A stretch of 34,072 nucleotides of DNA from an uncultured Clostridiaceae bacterium (GCA_947169155.1 CAMVON010000004.1:113012-147083), one strand, 5' to 3'; positions 22,469 through 31,343 are shown, counted from the first letter of the stretch. The notes: a model not told the origin generated them from the sequence alone. Program-made: numbers and translations.

Positions 22469-24250
22469 ATGCAAGATATTGAATTAAGTAATGTTTCGCT
22501 CAACTATGGTTTTGCAAAATCGGTTTTAGCCGGTGCTTCAATGACTGTAAATTCTGGAGAAAAAGTGGCAATTGTAGGAGATAACGGAACTGGTAAAACA
22601 AGTATTTTAAGATTAATTGCTGGTGAAGAAACTCCAACACTTGGAACAGTAAGTAAGAGAAGGGATGCAACTGTAGGATATTTAAGACAAACACCTGTTG
22701 GTGTTAACGGAGATATAAGCGTTAGACAATATATTGAATATCAAAATGGCGAACTTGGTAAACTTGCATTTAAGCTTCATGAATTAGAAGCAAAACTTGG
22801 TAGTTCAACATTTACTCCAAGTCAAATGGATTTAATAATGAAAGAATATGGTAATGTTCAAGCTAAATTTATGGATTTGGATGGATATAGTATATCTTCT
22901 AAAATAGATAAAGTTGCTGCAGATATGGGAATAACAGATCTTTTAGATCAAAACTATAATGATTTGTCTGGTGGACAAAAAACTATAGTATCTCTTGCTA
23001 CAACACTACTTTCTCACCCAGATATATTGCTTTTAGATGAACCAACTAACCATCTAGATATTCAAATGCTTGAAGGGCTTCAAAGACTTGTTAAAAACTA
23101 TCCAGGCTCAGTAATACTTATCTCACATGATAGATATTTCTTAGATCAAGTTGTAGATAGAGTTATATCTATACAAGATGGTAAACTTAAATCTTATCCT
23201 GGTAATTACACAGACTTTGCAGAGGCATATGAAGCAGAAAGAGAACTTCAAGCACAAGCATACGTTACTCAACAAAAACAAATTGAAGGTATGAAAGAAA
23301 CTATTCGTAAGAATAGAGCTTGGGGAGCAGCTTCAAGTGAAAAAGCATATAGAGTTGCAAAACAACTTGAAAGAAGAATAGATGAAATGGATAAAGTTGA
23401 AAGGCCAAAAACTCAAAGAGATATACCTTTAAGCTTTACTCAAGAATCTCGTTCTGGAAATGATGTTTTAAGACTTGAAGACGTATTCTTTTCATACGGA
23501 GAAGGAGCAGAAGAACAACCAATTCTTATGGGAGCAAACCTTGGAGTTCAATATGGAGATAGAGTATGCTTAGTAGGAAAAAATGGTAGTGGTAAATCTA
23601 CTATATTAAAATTAATACTAGGTGAACTTGAAGCTCAAGAAGGAAAAGTTGAAACAGGAAGTAATGTTAAAGTTGGATATCTTCCACAGCAAGTTACTTT
23701 TGAGAGTGAAGACGTAACTCTACTAGAAGAATTTTCTAAGTATTGCACAGGTGGACAAACACAAGTAAGGTCTACTTTGGCTGCTTATGGATTCAAAGCA
23801 GAAGATGTATTTAAAAGATTATCTTCTCTATCTGGTGGAGAAAAAGTTAGACTTAAATTTGCAGAACTTGTTCAAGATGATGTAAATCTTCTTTTACTAG
23901 ATGAACCAACAAACCATTTAGATATTAGAAGTAGAGAAGCATTAGAAAGAGCACTTGCTGAGTTTGCTGGAACAGAAATATTCGTATCTCATGATAGATA
24001 TTTCATAAATAAAGTTGCAAACAGAATTGCTGAGTTAGAAGAAGGTGAGCTTACAGATTACATTGGTAATTATGATGATTACCGTGAACAAAAGGCACGC
24101 CGAAACCCCTTTAGTGGGCCTGGAGGAGGAACAGGCCCAGGTTCAAACGGGGGAGCACGTCAAGCGTCAAGCGCACCTGCGCAAAAGGTTTTGAAAAAAG
24201 AACCACCACATCAGTGGAAACCACGCGGATGGGGTCATGACGATAGATAG
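22469..24250 (+). CDS. ABC-F ATPase with unusual Gly/Pro-rich C-terminal tail
   Basis: A 593-residue soluble protein with two ABC domains and no membrane helices. Domain 1 has Walker A GDNGTGKTS (37-45), signature LSGGQK (166-171) and DEPTNHLD (190-197). The linker (about 250-320) is the P-site-tRNA interaction region. Domain 2 has GKNGSGKST (370-378), LSGGEK (454-459) and DEPTNHLD (478-485). ABC-F proteins act on the ribosome, some protecting it from antibiotics. Residues 543-593 are low-complexity Gly/Pro/Ser followed by PPHQWKPRGW, unlike the Lys/Glu coiled coil usual for the family, and are encoded by GC-rich DNA. AAGGAGGA precedes the ATG; a 39-base gap to the ureohydrolase gene shows no terminator, so it belongs to the operon. 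Confidence 0.88.
   Translation: MQDIELSNVSLNYGFAKSVLAGASMTVNSGEKVAIVGDNGTGKTSILRLIAGEETPTLGTVSKRRDATVGYLRQTPVGVNGDISVRQYIEYQNGELGKLAFKLHELEAKLGSSTFTPSQMDLIMKEYGNVQAKFMDLDGYSISSKIDKVAADMGITDLLDQNYNDLSGGQKTIVSLATTLLSHPDILLLDEPTNHLDIQMLEGLQRLVKNYPGSVILISHDRYFLDQVVDRVISIQDGKLKSYPGNYTDFAEAYEAERELQAQAYVTQQKQIEGMKETIRKNRAWGAASSEKAYRVAKQLERRIDEMDKVERPKTQRDIPLSFTQESRSGNDVLRLEDVFFSYGEGAEEQPILMGANLGVQYGDRVCLVGKNGSGKSTILKLILGELEAQEGKVETGSNVKVGYLPQQVTFESEDVTLLEEFSKYCTGGQTQVRSTLAAYGFKAEDVFKRLSSLSGGEKVRLKFAELVQDDVNLLLLDEPTNHLDIRSREALERALAEFAGTEIFVSHDRYFINKVANRIAELEEGELTDYIGNYDDYREQKARRNPFSGPGGGTGPGSNGGARQASSAPAQKVLKKEPPHQWKPRGWGHDDR
24115..24139 (+). other. GC-rich hairpin inside the ABC-F coding end
   Basis: An 8-bp perfect stem, TGGGCCTG (24115-24122) with CAGGCCCA (24132-24139), encloses a 9-base loop GAGGAGGAA that resembles a ribosome binding site. 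It lies in a stretch (24121-24180) where 38 of 60 bases are G or C, against a background that is clearly AT-rich. No T-run follows, so it is not a terminator. Confidence 0.6.
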
Positions 24251-24262
24251 GAGGATTAAGTT

Positions 24263-25474
24263 ATGAATAATGAAGTAAAAGAAAAAATACTAAATTATTT
24301 TAACAATGATTTGCGTATCATAGACAATCCAACATGCTATTTTTATGATCTGGCTCAAATATCTCATCAAATCCAAGAAGTTCAAAATTATGCTGGTAAA
24401 AATGTATCGTTATATTATGCAATGAAGGCTAACCCAAATAAAGAGGTTATCTCACATATTTTAAAACATAGCTTTGTAAAAGGCATTGAGATAGCCTCAA
24501 CGGGCGAGCTAGATATTGCATTAGATGCAGGATTAGACTCTACACAAAAAGTACTCTTTACAGGTCCCGGTAAGACAATAAAAGAACTTGAAAGAGTTGT
24601 TAAAGATAAAATTAGATATATTAATGTTGAGTCTTTAACTGAAGCAATTAGAATCAATGAAATTGCTAAAAAGCTTAATGTAGATAAAGTAGATATTCTT
24701 TTGAGAGTTAATATAGATTACTATTTAGAAGGCGCATCTGAGCATATGGCAGGACTAAGCACAAAGCTTGGAATTGACCAAAAAGTATTCTTAGAAACTT
24801 TCAAAAAAATACATGAGCTAAAGCATTTAAATTTCTGTGGATTACATGTATTTGCAGCAGACGGAGTACTAGATTATAACGTACTATTAAAATACGCAGA
24901 AAATGTTTTCAAGTATGTAAAAGAAATTGAACCTATTATACCAAATATCCAAGTAATAGACTTTGGTGGAGGATTTGGACTAGACTATACAAAAGCAAAC
25001 AAAGAGTTTGATACTAAAAAATTCTTTGAAGGTCTAGATGAATTAGTACACGAATATGGTTTCGAAAACAAAGAGATGATACTAGAACTTGGAAAATATA
25101 TAGTAGGAAATGCTGGATACTATGTGACAGAAATAGTAGATATTAAAGATTGTAAAGGACAAAAGCATATAGTTTGTGCTGGTGGAGTAAATCACATGAG
25201 ACTTCCAATAGCAACAGATAGAAAACATCCTGTATATATCATTGAAAGAAATATACCAGACATTTATGAAGGCCAGACAATAGTACAAAATGAAAAAGTA
25301 GATATTGAAGGACCTTTATGCATGACTGAAGATAAAATATCTTGGGATGAATATATAGAAAATGCAAGAATTGGAGACTTAGTTGTTCTTACTCAATCTG
25401 GAGCATATTGCTATAGCGCATCAACTTTATGGTTTTTATCTCATACACTACCTGAAGAAATTATCTTGAAATAA
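24263..25474 (+). CDS. Fold-type III PLP decarboxylase (DAP/ornithine decarboxylase family)
   Basis: A 403-residue alanine-racemase-fold decarboxylase. The Schiff-base lysine is K55 in YYAMKANPN; the ASTGELD segment (79-85), the H195 of GLHVFAAD and the GGGFG phosphate loop (235-239) follow. C353 in GPLCMTED is the catalytic cysteine contributed across the dimer. The end has AYCYSASTLWFLSH, the YxxSxxxxFLSH type seen in specialised decarboxylases rather than in LysA. The usual EPGR motif reads ELGK (275-278). It may decarboxylate an amino acid or a product-bound intermediate. GGAGGA upstream, 12 bases after the ABC-F gene, and a terminator after the stop: last gene of the operon. Confidence 0.85.
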   Translation: MNNEVKEKILNYFNNDLRIIDNPTCYFYDLAQISHQIQEVQNYAGKNVSLYYAMKANPNKEVISHILKHSFVKGIEIASTGELDIALDAGLDSTQKVLFTGPGKTIKELERVVKDKIRYINVESLTEAIRINEIAKKLNVDKVDILLRVNIDYYLEGASEHMAGLSTKLGIDQKVFLETFKKIHELKHLNFCGLHVFAADGVLDYNVLLKYAENVFKYVKEIEPIIPNIQVIDFGGGFGLDYTKANKEFDTKKFFEGLDELVHEYGFENKEMILELGKYIVGNAGYYVTEIVDIKDCKGQKHIVCAGGVNHMRLPIATDRKHPVYIIERNIPDIYEGQTIVQNEKVDIEGPLCMTEDKISWDEYIENARIGDLVVLTQSGAYCYSASTLWFLSHTLPEEIILK

Positions 25475-25475
25475 T

Positions 25476-25508
25476 AAATAGACCTTGTTTATACAAGGTT
25501 TATTTTTT
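25476..25508 (+). terminator. Terminator of the seven-gene operon
   Basis: Stem ACCTTGT (25482-25488) with ACAAGGT (25493-25499), extended by an A/T-rich base, TTAT loop, followed by seven T. Confidence 0.85.
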
Positions 25509-25528
25509 TGCCTAAAATACGATAAAGC

Positions 25529-25557
25529 TTTAAAAATCAGCAATTATTTGGTATAAT
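25529..25557 (+). promoter_or_regulatory. Promoter of the second ABC-F gene
   Basis: TATAAT (25552-25557) with a weak TTTAAA (25529-25534) at 17 bases, just after the preceding terminator. Confidence 0.5.
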
Positions 25558-25595
25558 ACTAAGGTAAAACAAAGAATTTAAAAGAAAGGAGAGCC

Positions 25596-27521
25596 ATGAA
25601 CTACAAAATACAAAATGCTGCTATCTCTTTTGGAGATAATACGCTACTAGAAGAAATTAATTTTGAAGTTAACACAACAGATAAAATTGCAATTGTAGGA
25701 AGAAACGGATGTGGAAAAACAACCTTCTTAAAAGCATTAATAGACAATGATATGTTTGAAGAAGGAATTGGAGATAACAAGTTTCAAATAGTACGTCAAA
25801 ATAATCTTTCTATTGGATATTTAAGACAAATACAGTTTAAAGATGAAAGTGTTACAATGGAAGAAGAAATACGTAGTGTATACAAAGATATAATTGAACT
25901 AGAAGAAAAGCTTAAGACTATTCAAAAACAAATGGAAGAAAACACACAAGAAGAACAAGCTCAAACTCTTGCAACAGATTATTCAAAAGCACTAGAGCGT
26001 TTTGAAGCTTTAGATGGATATACATATAAAAAAGAATATGAAACAGCAATACTAAAGTTTGGATTTACAAAAGAGGATATGACAAAGCAAATAAAAGACT
26101 TCTCTGGTGGACAAAAAACAAAAATTGCATTAATTAGGCTTATCCTTTCAAAACCAGATTTACTTATACTAGATGAGCCTACAAATCACCTAGATGTAAC
26201 AACAATAGAGTGGCTAGAAAAGTATTTATCTAGATACAAAAATGCATTAATTATAGTATCTCATGATAGAATGTTCCTAGACAAAATTGTAAACAAAGTA
26301 TATGAAATAGAATATGCTGCGTTTACTCTATACACAGGAAACTATTCTCAATATGAAATACAAAAGAAAGAACGTTATGAAAAGCAGCTAAAAGACTATG
26401 AATACCAACAAGCAGAGATAAAACGTTTAAGACAAATTGCAGATAGATTCAGATATAAACCAACAAAAGCTAAAATGGCATTATCTAAACTAAAGCAAAT
26501 AGAAAGAATGGATATTGTAGATAGACCTAACAGATACGATACTCGTTCATTTACTAAAAACTTTAAATTAAAAGAGACAAGTGGAAAATTAGTTTTAAAG
26601 ACAGAAGAGTTAAAGTTTGGATACAAAGAACCATTAGGAGTAACTTCATTTGAACTATTTAGAGGAGACACTCTAGGTATAATTGGTGCAAATGGTAAAG
26701 GAAAGTCTACACTACTTAAAACTTTAATGGAAAAGATTCCAAAACTTGGTGGACATTTCTCTTTTGGATTTAACGTAGACAAAGAGTATTTTGACCAAGA
26801 GTTATCTTTCAAAGATGAAAATGCAACAGTAATAGAAGACTTTGAAAACGAATTTAAAAATATGACTACAACAGATATTCGCTCAAGCTTAGCATCATTT
26901 ATGTTTTACACAGATGATATACAAAAACAAATAAAGGATCTGTCTGGAGGACAAAAAGTAAGACTTGAACTATGTAAAATAATTAGAAAAGGTCCAAACA
27001 CACTACTTCTAGATGAGCCAACAAATCATATGGATATAATAGGCAAAGAAACACTAGAGCGTCTGCTACAAGCATATGAAGGTACAACAATAGTAGTATC
27101 ACATGATAGATACTTTATTAACAAGATTGCTAACTGTCTACTTATATTTGAAGAAGATAAAGTTAGATTTTTTAGAGGTACATATAGTGAGTATCTAGAA
27201 GAAAGAGAAAAGCAAGAAGAACAAGTAACAATAAAAAATAATGAGAATAAAAATAAAGCAAAAACAGAAACCATAACAGATAATAAAGCGGAGTATCTAG
27301 AAAATAAAGAAAGAAACAAAATACAAACAAAGATTAGAAGACTTGAAGAACAAATAGATAGAAACGAAACTAAGATAAATGAAATAAGAAAAGAAATGGA
27401 AAAAGAAGAAAATATGACAAGCTATACAAAGCTTGGAGAGCTTCAAGAAAAGATTAATCAATTAGAAGAAGAAAACAATAATAAGCTTAATGAATGGGAA
27501 GAGTTAAATAGCAAATTATAG
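25596..27521 (+). CDS. ABC-F ATPase with C-terminal coiled coil
   Basis: A 641-residue two-domain ABC-F protein. Domain 1 has GRNGCGKTT (35-43), FSGGQK (169-174) and DEPTNHLD (193-200). The interdomain linker (about 270-330) is basic and helical. Domain 2 has GANGKGKST, LSGGQKVRLEL and DEPTNHMD, with Met in place of Leu. The last 100 residues are Lys/Glu-rich and form a probable coiled coil, the usual C-terminal extension of the family. It is expected to act on ribosomes as a translation factor or protection protein. It has its own promoter and is not in the seven-gene operon; it differs clearly from the ABC-F at 22469 in linker and tail. No terminator is visible after the stop. Confidence 0.9.
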   Translation: MNYKIQNAAISFGDNTLLEEINFEVNTTDKIAIVGRNGCGKTTFLKALIDNDMFEEGIGDNKFQIVRQNNLSIGYLRQIQFKDESVTMEEEIRSVYKDIIELEEKLKTIQKQMEENTQEEQAQTLATDYSKALERFEALDGYTYKKEYETAILKFGFTKEDMTKQIKDFSGGQKTKIALIRLILSKPDLLILDEPTNHLDVTTIEWLEKYLSRYKNALIIVSHDRMFLDKIVNKVYEIEYAAFTLYTGNYSQYEIQKKERYEKQLKDYEYQQAEIKRLRQIADRFRYKPTKAKMALSKLKQIERMDIVDRPNRYDTRSFTKNFKLKETSGKLVLKTEELKFGYKEPLGVTSFELFRGDTLGIIGANGKGKSTLLKTLMEKIPKLGGHFSFGFNVDKEYFDQELSFKDENATVIEDFENEFKNMTTTDIRSSLASFMFYTDDIQKQIKDLSGGQKVRLELCKIIRKGPNTLLLDEPTNHMDIIGKETLERLLQAYEGTTIVVSHDRYFINKIANCLLIFEEDKVRFFRGTYSEYLEEREKQEEQVTIKNNENKNKAKTETITDNKAEYLENKERNKIQTKIRRLEEQIDRNETKINEIRKEMEKEENMTSYTKLGELQEKINQLEEENNNKLNEWEELNSKL

Positions 27522-27554
27522 CTAAATAGCTACTTGTATGAAACCACTTAAAAA

Positions 27555-27584
27555 TTGACTTTATGCCCTAAAATATGGTATAAT
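27555..27584 (+). promoter_or_regulatory. Promoter of the glycosyltransferase pair
   Basis: TTGACT (27555-27560), 18-base spacer, TATAAT (27579-27584), then a short leader with GAGGTG before the start. Confidence 0.7.
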
Positions 27585-27612
27585 AATAGGTGTGTAACAG
27601 AGGTGAATGATT

Positions 27613-28413
27613 ATGGAATTAGAAGTACTTATTGCTGCTATGAACTTAAGAAATGAGCAGGAACATAAGGAACTTATTGAGCGTTCAAAAATCACCACAA
27701 AATCATTATTAATAAATCAAGTAACAAAAGAAGATAGAGTTCCTTTTGACGTTAAAGAAGGTAATCACAGACTACTTTCTTTCAAAGAAAAAGGACTAAG
27801 TAAAAGTAGAAATAAAGCTATAGCAAATTCAGTAGGTGATATTGCATTAGTTTGCGATGATGACGTAATTTATGTAGATGGTTATGAAAAAATTATAAAG
27901 GATGCATATGAAAAAAATCCAGATGCAGATATAATTGCTTTTTATATTGAAAGTACAAATCCAGAGAGACCAACAAGACATGTAGAAGATGGCCCAGTAG
28001 ACTTTGCAAAATCTTTAAAAATATGCTCTTGTAGTATTACATTTAAAATAGACAGTATTAAAAAAGCAGGTCTTAAATTTAATGAACTATTTGGAGCAGG
28101 TGCTAAGTATTATATGGGAGAAGAAAATATCTTCTTAGCTAATGCACTAGAAAAAGGACTAAAGATTATATCTGTAGATGTCAAAATTGCAGATGTAATT
28201 CAAGAGGAAAGTACATGGTTTGGTACCTTTGATAGAAACTATTTTATATTAAGAGGTGCAGTATACTATGAACTATCTCATGAGCATTATAAAGATTTAA
28301 TCTATGATTTTGCTGAAAGAAAAAGAGAATTATATGAAAAAAACTTAACATATGAAGAAGCTATTAAAGCTATGTTTGAAGGAGTAGAAGAATATATTAG
28401 CTTAAAAGAATAG
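27613..28413 (+). CDS. Glycosyltransferase family 2-like protein
   Basis: A 266-residue protein with a GT-A fold signature. The N-terminus MELEVLIAAMNL is strand 1, followed by the GLSKSRNKAI segment (61-70) that in this fold contacts the nucleotide sugar, and CDDDVIY (81-87), equivalent to the DxD metal site. It is shorter than typical GT2 enzymes and lacks membrane helices. It would transfer a sugar to a surface polymer or protein; donor and acceptor are unknown. The ATG at 27613 has GAGGTG at good distance; the ATG at 27607 is too close to that site. The stop is followed 10 bases later by the second glycosyltransferase, so they form one operon. Confidence 0.78.
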   Translation: MELEVLIAAMNLRNEQEHKELIERSKITTKSLLINQVTKEDRVPFDVKEGNHRLLSFKEKGLSKSRNKAIANSVGDIALVCDDDVIYVDGYEKIIKDAYEKNPDADIIAFYIESTNPERPTRHVEDGPVDFAKSLKICSCSITFKIDSIKKAGLKFNELFGAGAKYYMGEENIFLANALEKGLKIISVDVKIADVIQEESTWFGTFDRNYFILRGAVYYELSHEHYKDLIYDFAERKRELYEKNLTYEEAIKAMFEGVEEYISLKE

Positions 28414-28423
28414 GAGTAAGGTT

Positions 28424-29962
28424 ATGAATGATTTAAAATTTTCAATTATCATTGCTGTGTATAACGTAGAAAAATATATAAAAGAAACAATAGAGTCAGT
28501 TATAAATCAAACAATGGATTTTGAGAAAAATATTGAAATTATACTTGTAGACGATGGGTCTACAGATAACTCAGCTGTTATTTGTAAGGAATATGCAAAA
28601 AAATATTCAGACAATATTAAATATTTATATCAAAAAAATGCTGGAGCTTCAGCTGCTAGAAACGCAGGTATAAAAATTGCAAGAGGTAAATATTATAACT
28701 TCTTAGATTCAGACGATTTACTTCATGAAGCAGCTCTAGAAAAAGTATATGAATTTTTCAAAAAACATGAAGAAGTAGATATGGTAACTCTACCCATAGA
28801 ATGTATCGAAAGACAACAAGGATTATACCAAAGATATATAAAATTTGGTAACATCTCTAAGGTAATAGATCTTGAGGCATCTCCTCAAGACTACGTATTC
28901 TCATCAGCAGCTTCTTTCTATAAAGCAGAAGTTTTTGCTGACACTAAATTTAATACAAATTTAAAGCTAGCAGAAGATTTATTCTTTAATACAACACTAT
29001 ACCTAAGAAACCATAAATTTGGATTTATATCTCCAAATGAAGCTGTATATTATTACAGAAAAAGATATTCAAATAACTCAATAACAAATGTAAATGAATA
29101 TGCAGAAGATTGGCTAGTAGATATTTTAGGATATGTATATAAAGGATTATTAAAAGAATCTAAAAAGAAATATAAAAAGATACCAGAATTTTTACAATAC
29201 ATATTTATATATAACATTGTAAAAAGACTAGACACACCAAACTTTGTAAGTAAAAACTCTTTAAATGATTTCTACACTATATGTGAAGAAATGATGTCAT
29301 ATGTAGATGAGGACATTATAATTTCATACAACTATAGTAGTTACTATATGCTTGCAATGATGCTTATGTTTAAAAGTAAAGACTATGACATTAAGAAAAT
29401 TATATACATGGATAGTAAAAACAACATTTGTATAAAGGGTAAAACTATAGAAAATATTGCAAATTACAATTTACAAATTAGTTCACTAAAATTTGTAGAT
29501 AATAAACTAGTAATAAACGGATACTTCAATGATATATTAGTCGATGATTTTAGATTACTATGCTATCATCAAGAAAATCAAACATTAGCATCAGAACTAA
29601 AATTAGAAACTACAAATAATATCTTTTTACAAAAACGTTTCTTTGATAAAGTAATTGGAAAAACATACTTTGTAACTGGAGAAATTCCAATAGATAAAGG
29701 TACAAAGACATATTATATTGCTTTAAGCGTAAATAATAGTACACTTCCAATCCAAATAAAGAATATTTATGGTGATGATGGTATACTTGTTAACCAATCA
29801 TATGATACAGAACTTGGAAAATGTATATTACAAGTTAATAATCAATTTATAATCACATCACTTGAAAGTAACGAACAAAAAGTAGAAGAAAAAGAAGAAA
29901 CTAAAAAAGAGAAAACAAAAAAAGAAGAATCTGAACAACAAGAAATCAAGCTAGATAAATAA
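28424..29962 (+). CDS. Glycosyltransferase family 2 protein with C-terminal beta-rich extension
   Basis: A 512-residue protein. Residues 6-115 form the GT2 catalytic start: IIIAVYNVEKYI, LVDDGSTDNS (41-50), NAGASAARNAGI and the metal-binding DSDD (95-98). The middle (about 170-330) is helical. Residues about 340-465 are predicted beta-rich and resemble the accessory domains attached to wall-polymer glycosyltransferases, though I cannot name the family. The last 30 residues are almost only Lys, Glu, Gln and Thr. It follows the first glycosyltransferase with AGGAGTAAGG between them and ends at a strong terminator. Likely role: decorating a teichoic acid or surface polysaccharide. Confidence 0.8.
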   Translation: MNDLKFSIIIAVYNVEKYIKETIESVINQTMDFEKNIEIILVDDGSTDNSAVICKEYAKKYSDNIKYLYQKNAGASAARNAGIKIARGKYYNFLDSDDLLHEAALEKVYEFFKKHEEVDMVTLPIECIERQQGLYQRYIKFGNISKVIDLEASPQDYVFSSAASFYKAEVFADTKFNTNLKLAEDLFFNTTLYLRNHKFGFISPNEAVYYYRKRYSNNSITNVNEYAEDWLVDILGYVYKGLLKESKKKYKKIPEFLQYIFIYNIVKRLDTPNFVSKNSLNDFYTICEEMMSYVDEDIIISYNYSSYYMLAMMLMFKSKDYDIKKIIYMDSKNNICIKGKTIENIANYNLQISSLKFVDNKLVINGYFNDILVDDFRLLCYHQENQTLASELKLETTNNIFLQKRFFDKVIGKTYFVTGEIPIDKGTKTYYIALSVNNSTLPIQIKNIYGDDGILVNQSYDTELGKCILQVNNQFIITSLESNEQKVEEKEETKKEKTKKEESEQQEIKLDK

Positions 29963-29975
29963 GAATAGATACTTA

Positions 29976-30010
29976 AATAGTCTCAGTGTAAAAGCTGAGA
30001 TTATTTTTTT
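29976..30010 (+). terminator. Terminator of the glycosyltransferase pair
   Basis: An 11-bp stem with one G-U pair, AATAGTCTCAG (29976-29986) with CTGAGATTATT (29995-30005), 8-base loop, followed by a T-run. Confidence 0.85.
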
Positions 30011-30021
30011 ACAAAATAAAA

Positions 30022-30035
30022 CGAACAAATGTTTA
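30022..30035 (+). promoter_or_regulatory. LexA (SOS) operator
   Basis: CGAACAAATGTTTA matches the Bacillus-type LexA consensus CGAACRNRYGTTYC at every position but the last. It overlaps the -35 box of the promoter at 30032-30060, where bound LexA would block RNA polymerase. Confidence 0.75.
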
Positions 30036-30060
30036 CATTTAAAAATTTTAGTGATATAAT
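30032..30060 (+). promoter_or_regulatory. Promoter of the Y-family polymerase operon
   Basis: TTTACA (30032-30037), 17-base spacer and TATAAT (30055-30060) with TG at 30052-30053, which makes an extended -10. A strong promoter held under a LexA box is the usual design for damage-inducible genes. Confidence 0.8.
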
Positions 30061-30086
30061 AATTCCAGAAAGGAGAAAAAGTAAGA

Positions 30087-31343
30087 ATGGATAGAGCAAT
30101 TATTTGCATAGATTTAAAGACTTTCTTTGCATCTGTAGAGTGCGTAGAACGTGGACTTGATCCATTTACTACAAATCTTGTTGTAGCAGATGAGTCTCGT
30201 GGAAATGGTACAATTTGTCTTGCTATTTCTCCTAGAATGAAAATGCTTGGAGTAAAAAATAGATGTAGGGTATTTGAAATTCCTACACATATTAAATATA
30301 TAAAAGCAAGACCAAGAATGAGCATGTATATAAAATATGCAGCAGATATTTACCAGATGTATCTAGAATATATTTCAAAAGAAGATATACATGTTTACTC
30401 AATAGATGAAGTGTTTATAGATGCTACAGATTATCTAAAAACATACAATATGAAAGCCACAGAGTTTGCAAAATTTTTAATGAATGAAATATACAAAAGA
30501 TTTGGACTAACAGCAACTGCAGGTGTTGGAACAAATCTGTATTTAGCAAAGATAGCGCTAGATATAATGTCTAAACATAATGCTACAAATATAGGATGGT
30601 TAACAGAGGATAAGTATAAAAAAGAGCTCTGGGATCATAAGCCATTATCAGACTTCTGGCAGATAGGAAGAGGTATAGAAAAAAGATTAAATAAGCTTCA
30701 TATATATACAATGGAAGATTTAGCACATGCAAGTGAGTCAAAACTATACAGAGAATTTGGAATAAATGCAGAGCTTTTAATAGATCACTCAAAAGGAATA
30801 GAAACATGTACCATGAAAGATATAAAAGCATATAAGCCAAAGTCTAAATCAATAAGTGGAAGTCAGGTATTATTTGAAGATTATCCATGGCAAAAAGCAC
30901 GTATAATATTAAAAGAGATGGTAGAACTTAAGAGTCTAGAATTAGTAGATAAAGGACTGGTCACAAATAACATTTCACTATATATTGGATACTCAAAAGA
31001 TATAATACGTGCAACAGGTGGACAGATGAAGTTATCTAACTACACAAATGTGTATACCGAGCTTTCAAAATATATGTTAAAGCTTTTTGATAAAACCACA
31101 AATCCAAACTACCCAATAAGAAGAATAGGCGTAGGATTTAACAATGTGCAAGAAGAAAAATATATACAGTTAGATTTTTTCATTAATACAGAAAAACAAG
31201 AAAAAGAAAAGAATGTAGAAAGTGCAATTAGTAAGATCAAACTAAATATGGGGAAAAATGCAGTACTTAGAGGAACAAGCTATGAAGAAGGTGCAACAGC
31301 AAAGCTAAGAAACACTTTGATAGGAGGTCACAATGCTAACTAG
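30087..31343 (+). CDS. Y-family DNA polymerase (UvrX/UmuC/DinB-type)
   Basis: A 418-residue error-prone polymerase that copies past damaged bases. Catalytic acids are D9 in CIDLKTFFASVE and D107/E108 in YSIDEVFID. The steric-gate position is aromatic (F13-F14). The little-finger domain ends with QLDFF (361-365), a clamp-binding motif that recruits the polymerase to the replication fork. SPRMKMLGVKN in place of the DinB segment and the YolD partner downstream place it in the UvrX/YqjW branch rather than DinB. The LexA box in its promoter predicts SOS induction. The stop overlaps the next gene by 11 bases. Confidence 0.9.
   Translation: MDRAIICIDLKTFFASVECVERGLDPFTTNLVVADESRGNGTICLAISPRMKMLGVKNRCRVFEIPTHIKYIKARPRMSMYIKYAADIYQMYLEYISKEDIHVYSIDEVFIDATDYLKTYNMKATEFAKFLMNEIYKRFGLTATAGVGTNLYLAKIALDIMSKHNATNIGWLTEDKYKKELWDHKPLSDFWQIGRGIEKRLNKLHIYTMEDLAHASESKLYREFGINAELLIDHSKGIETCTMKDIKAYKPKSKSISGSQVLFEDYPWQKARIILKEMVELKSLELVDKGLVTNNISLYIGYSKDIIRATGGQMKLSNYTNVYTELSKYMLKLFDKTTNPNYPIRRIGVGFNNVQEEKYIQLDFFINTEKQEKEKNVESAISKIKLNMGKNAVLRGTSYEEGATAKLRNTLIGGHNAN

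Noticed and set aside
24115..24139. GC hairpin in the ABC-F gene as an intrinsic terminator
   Set aside because: No T-run follows and the coding frame continues through it for more than 100 bases.
27515..27540. Inverted repeat TAGCT/AGCTA after the second ABC-F gene as a terminator
   Set aside because: The stem is only 5 bp and no T-run follows.
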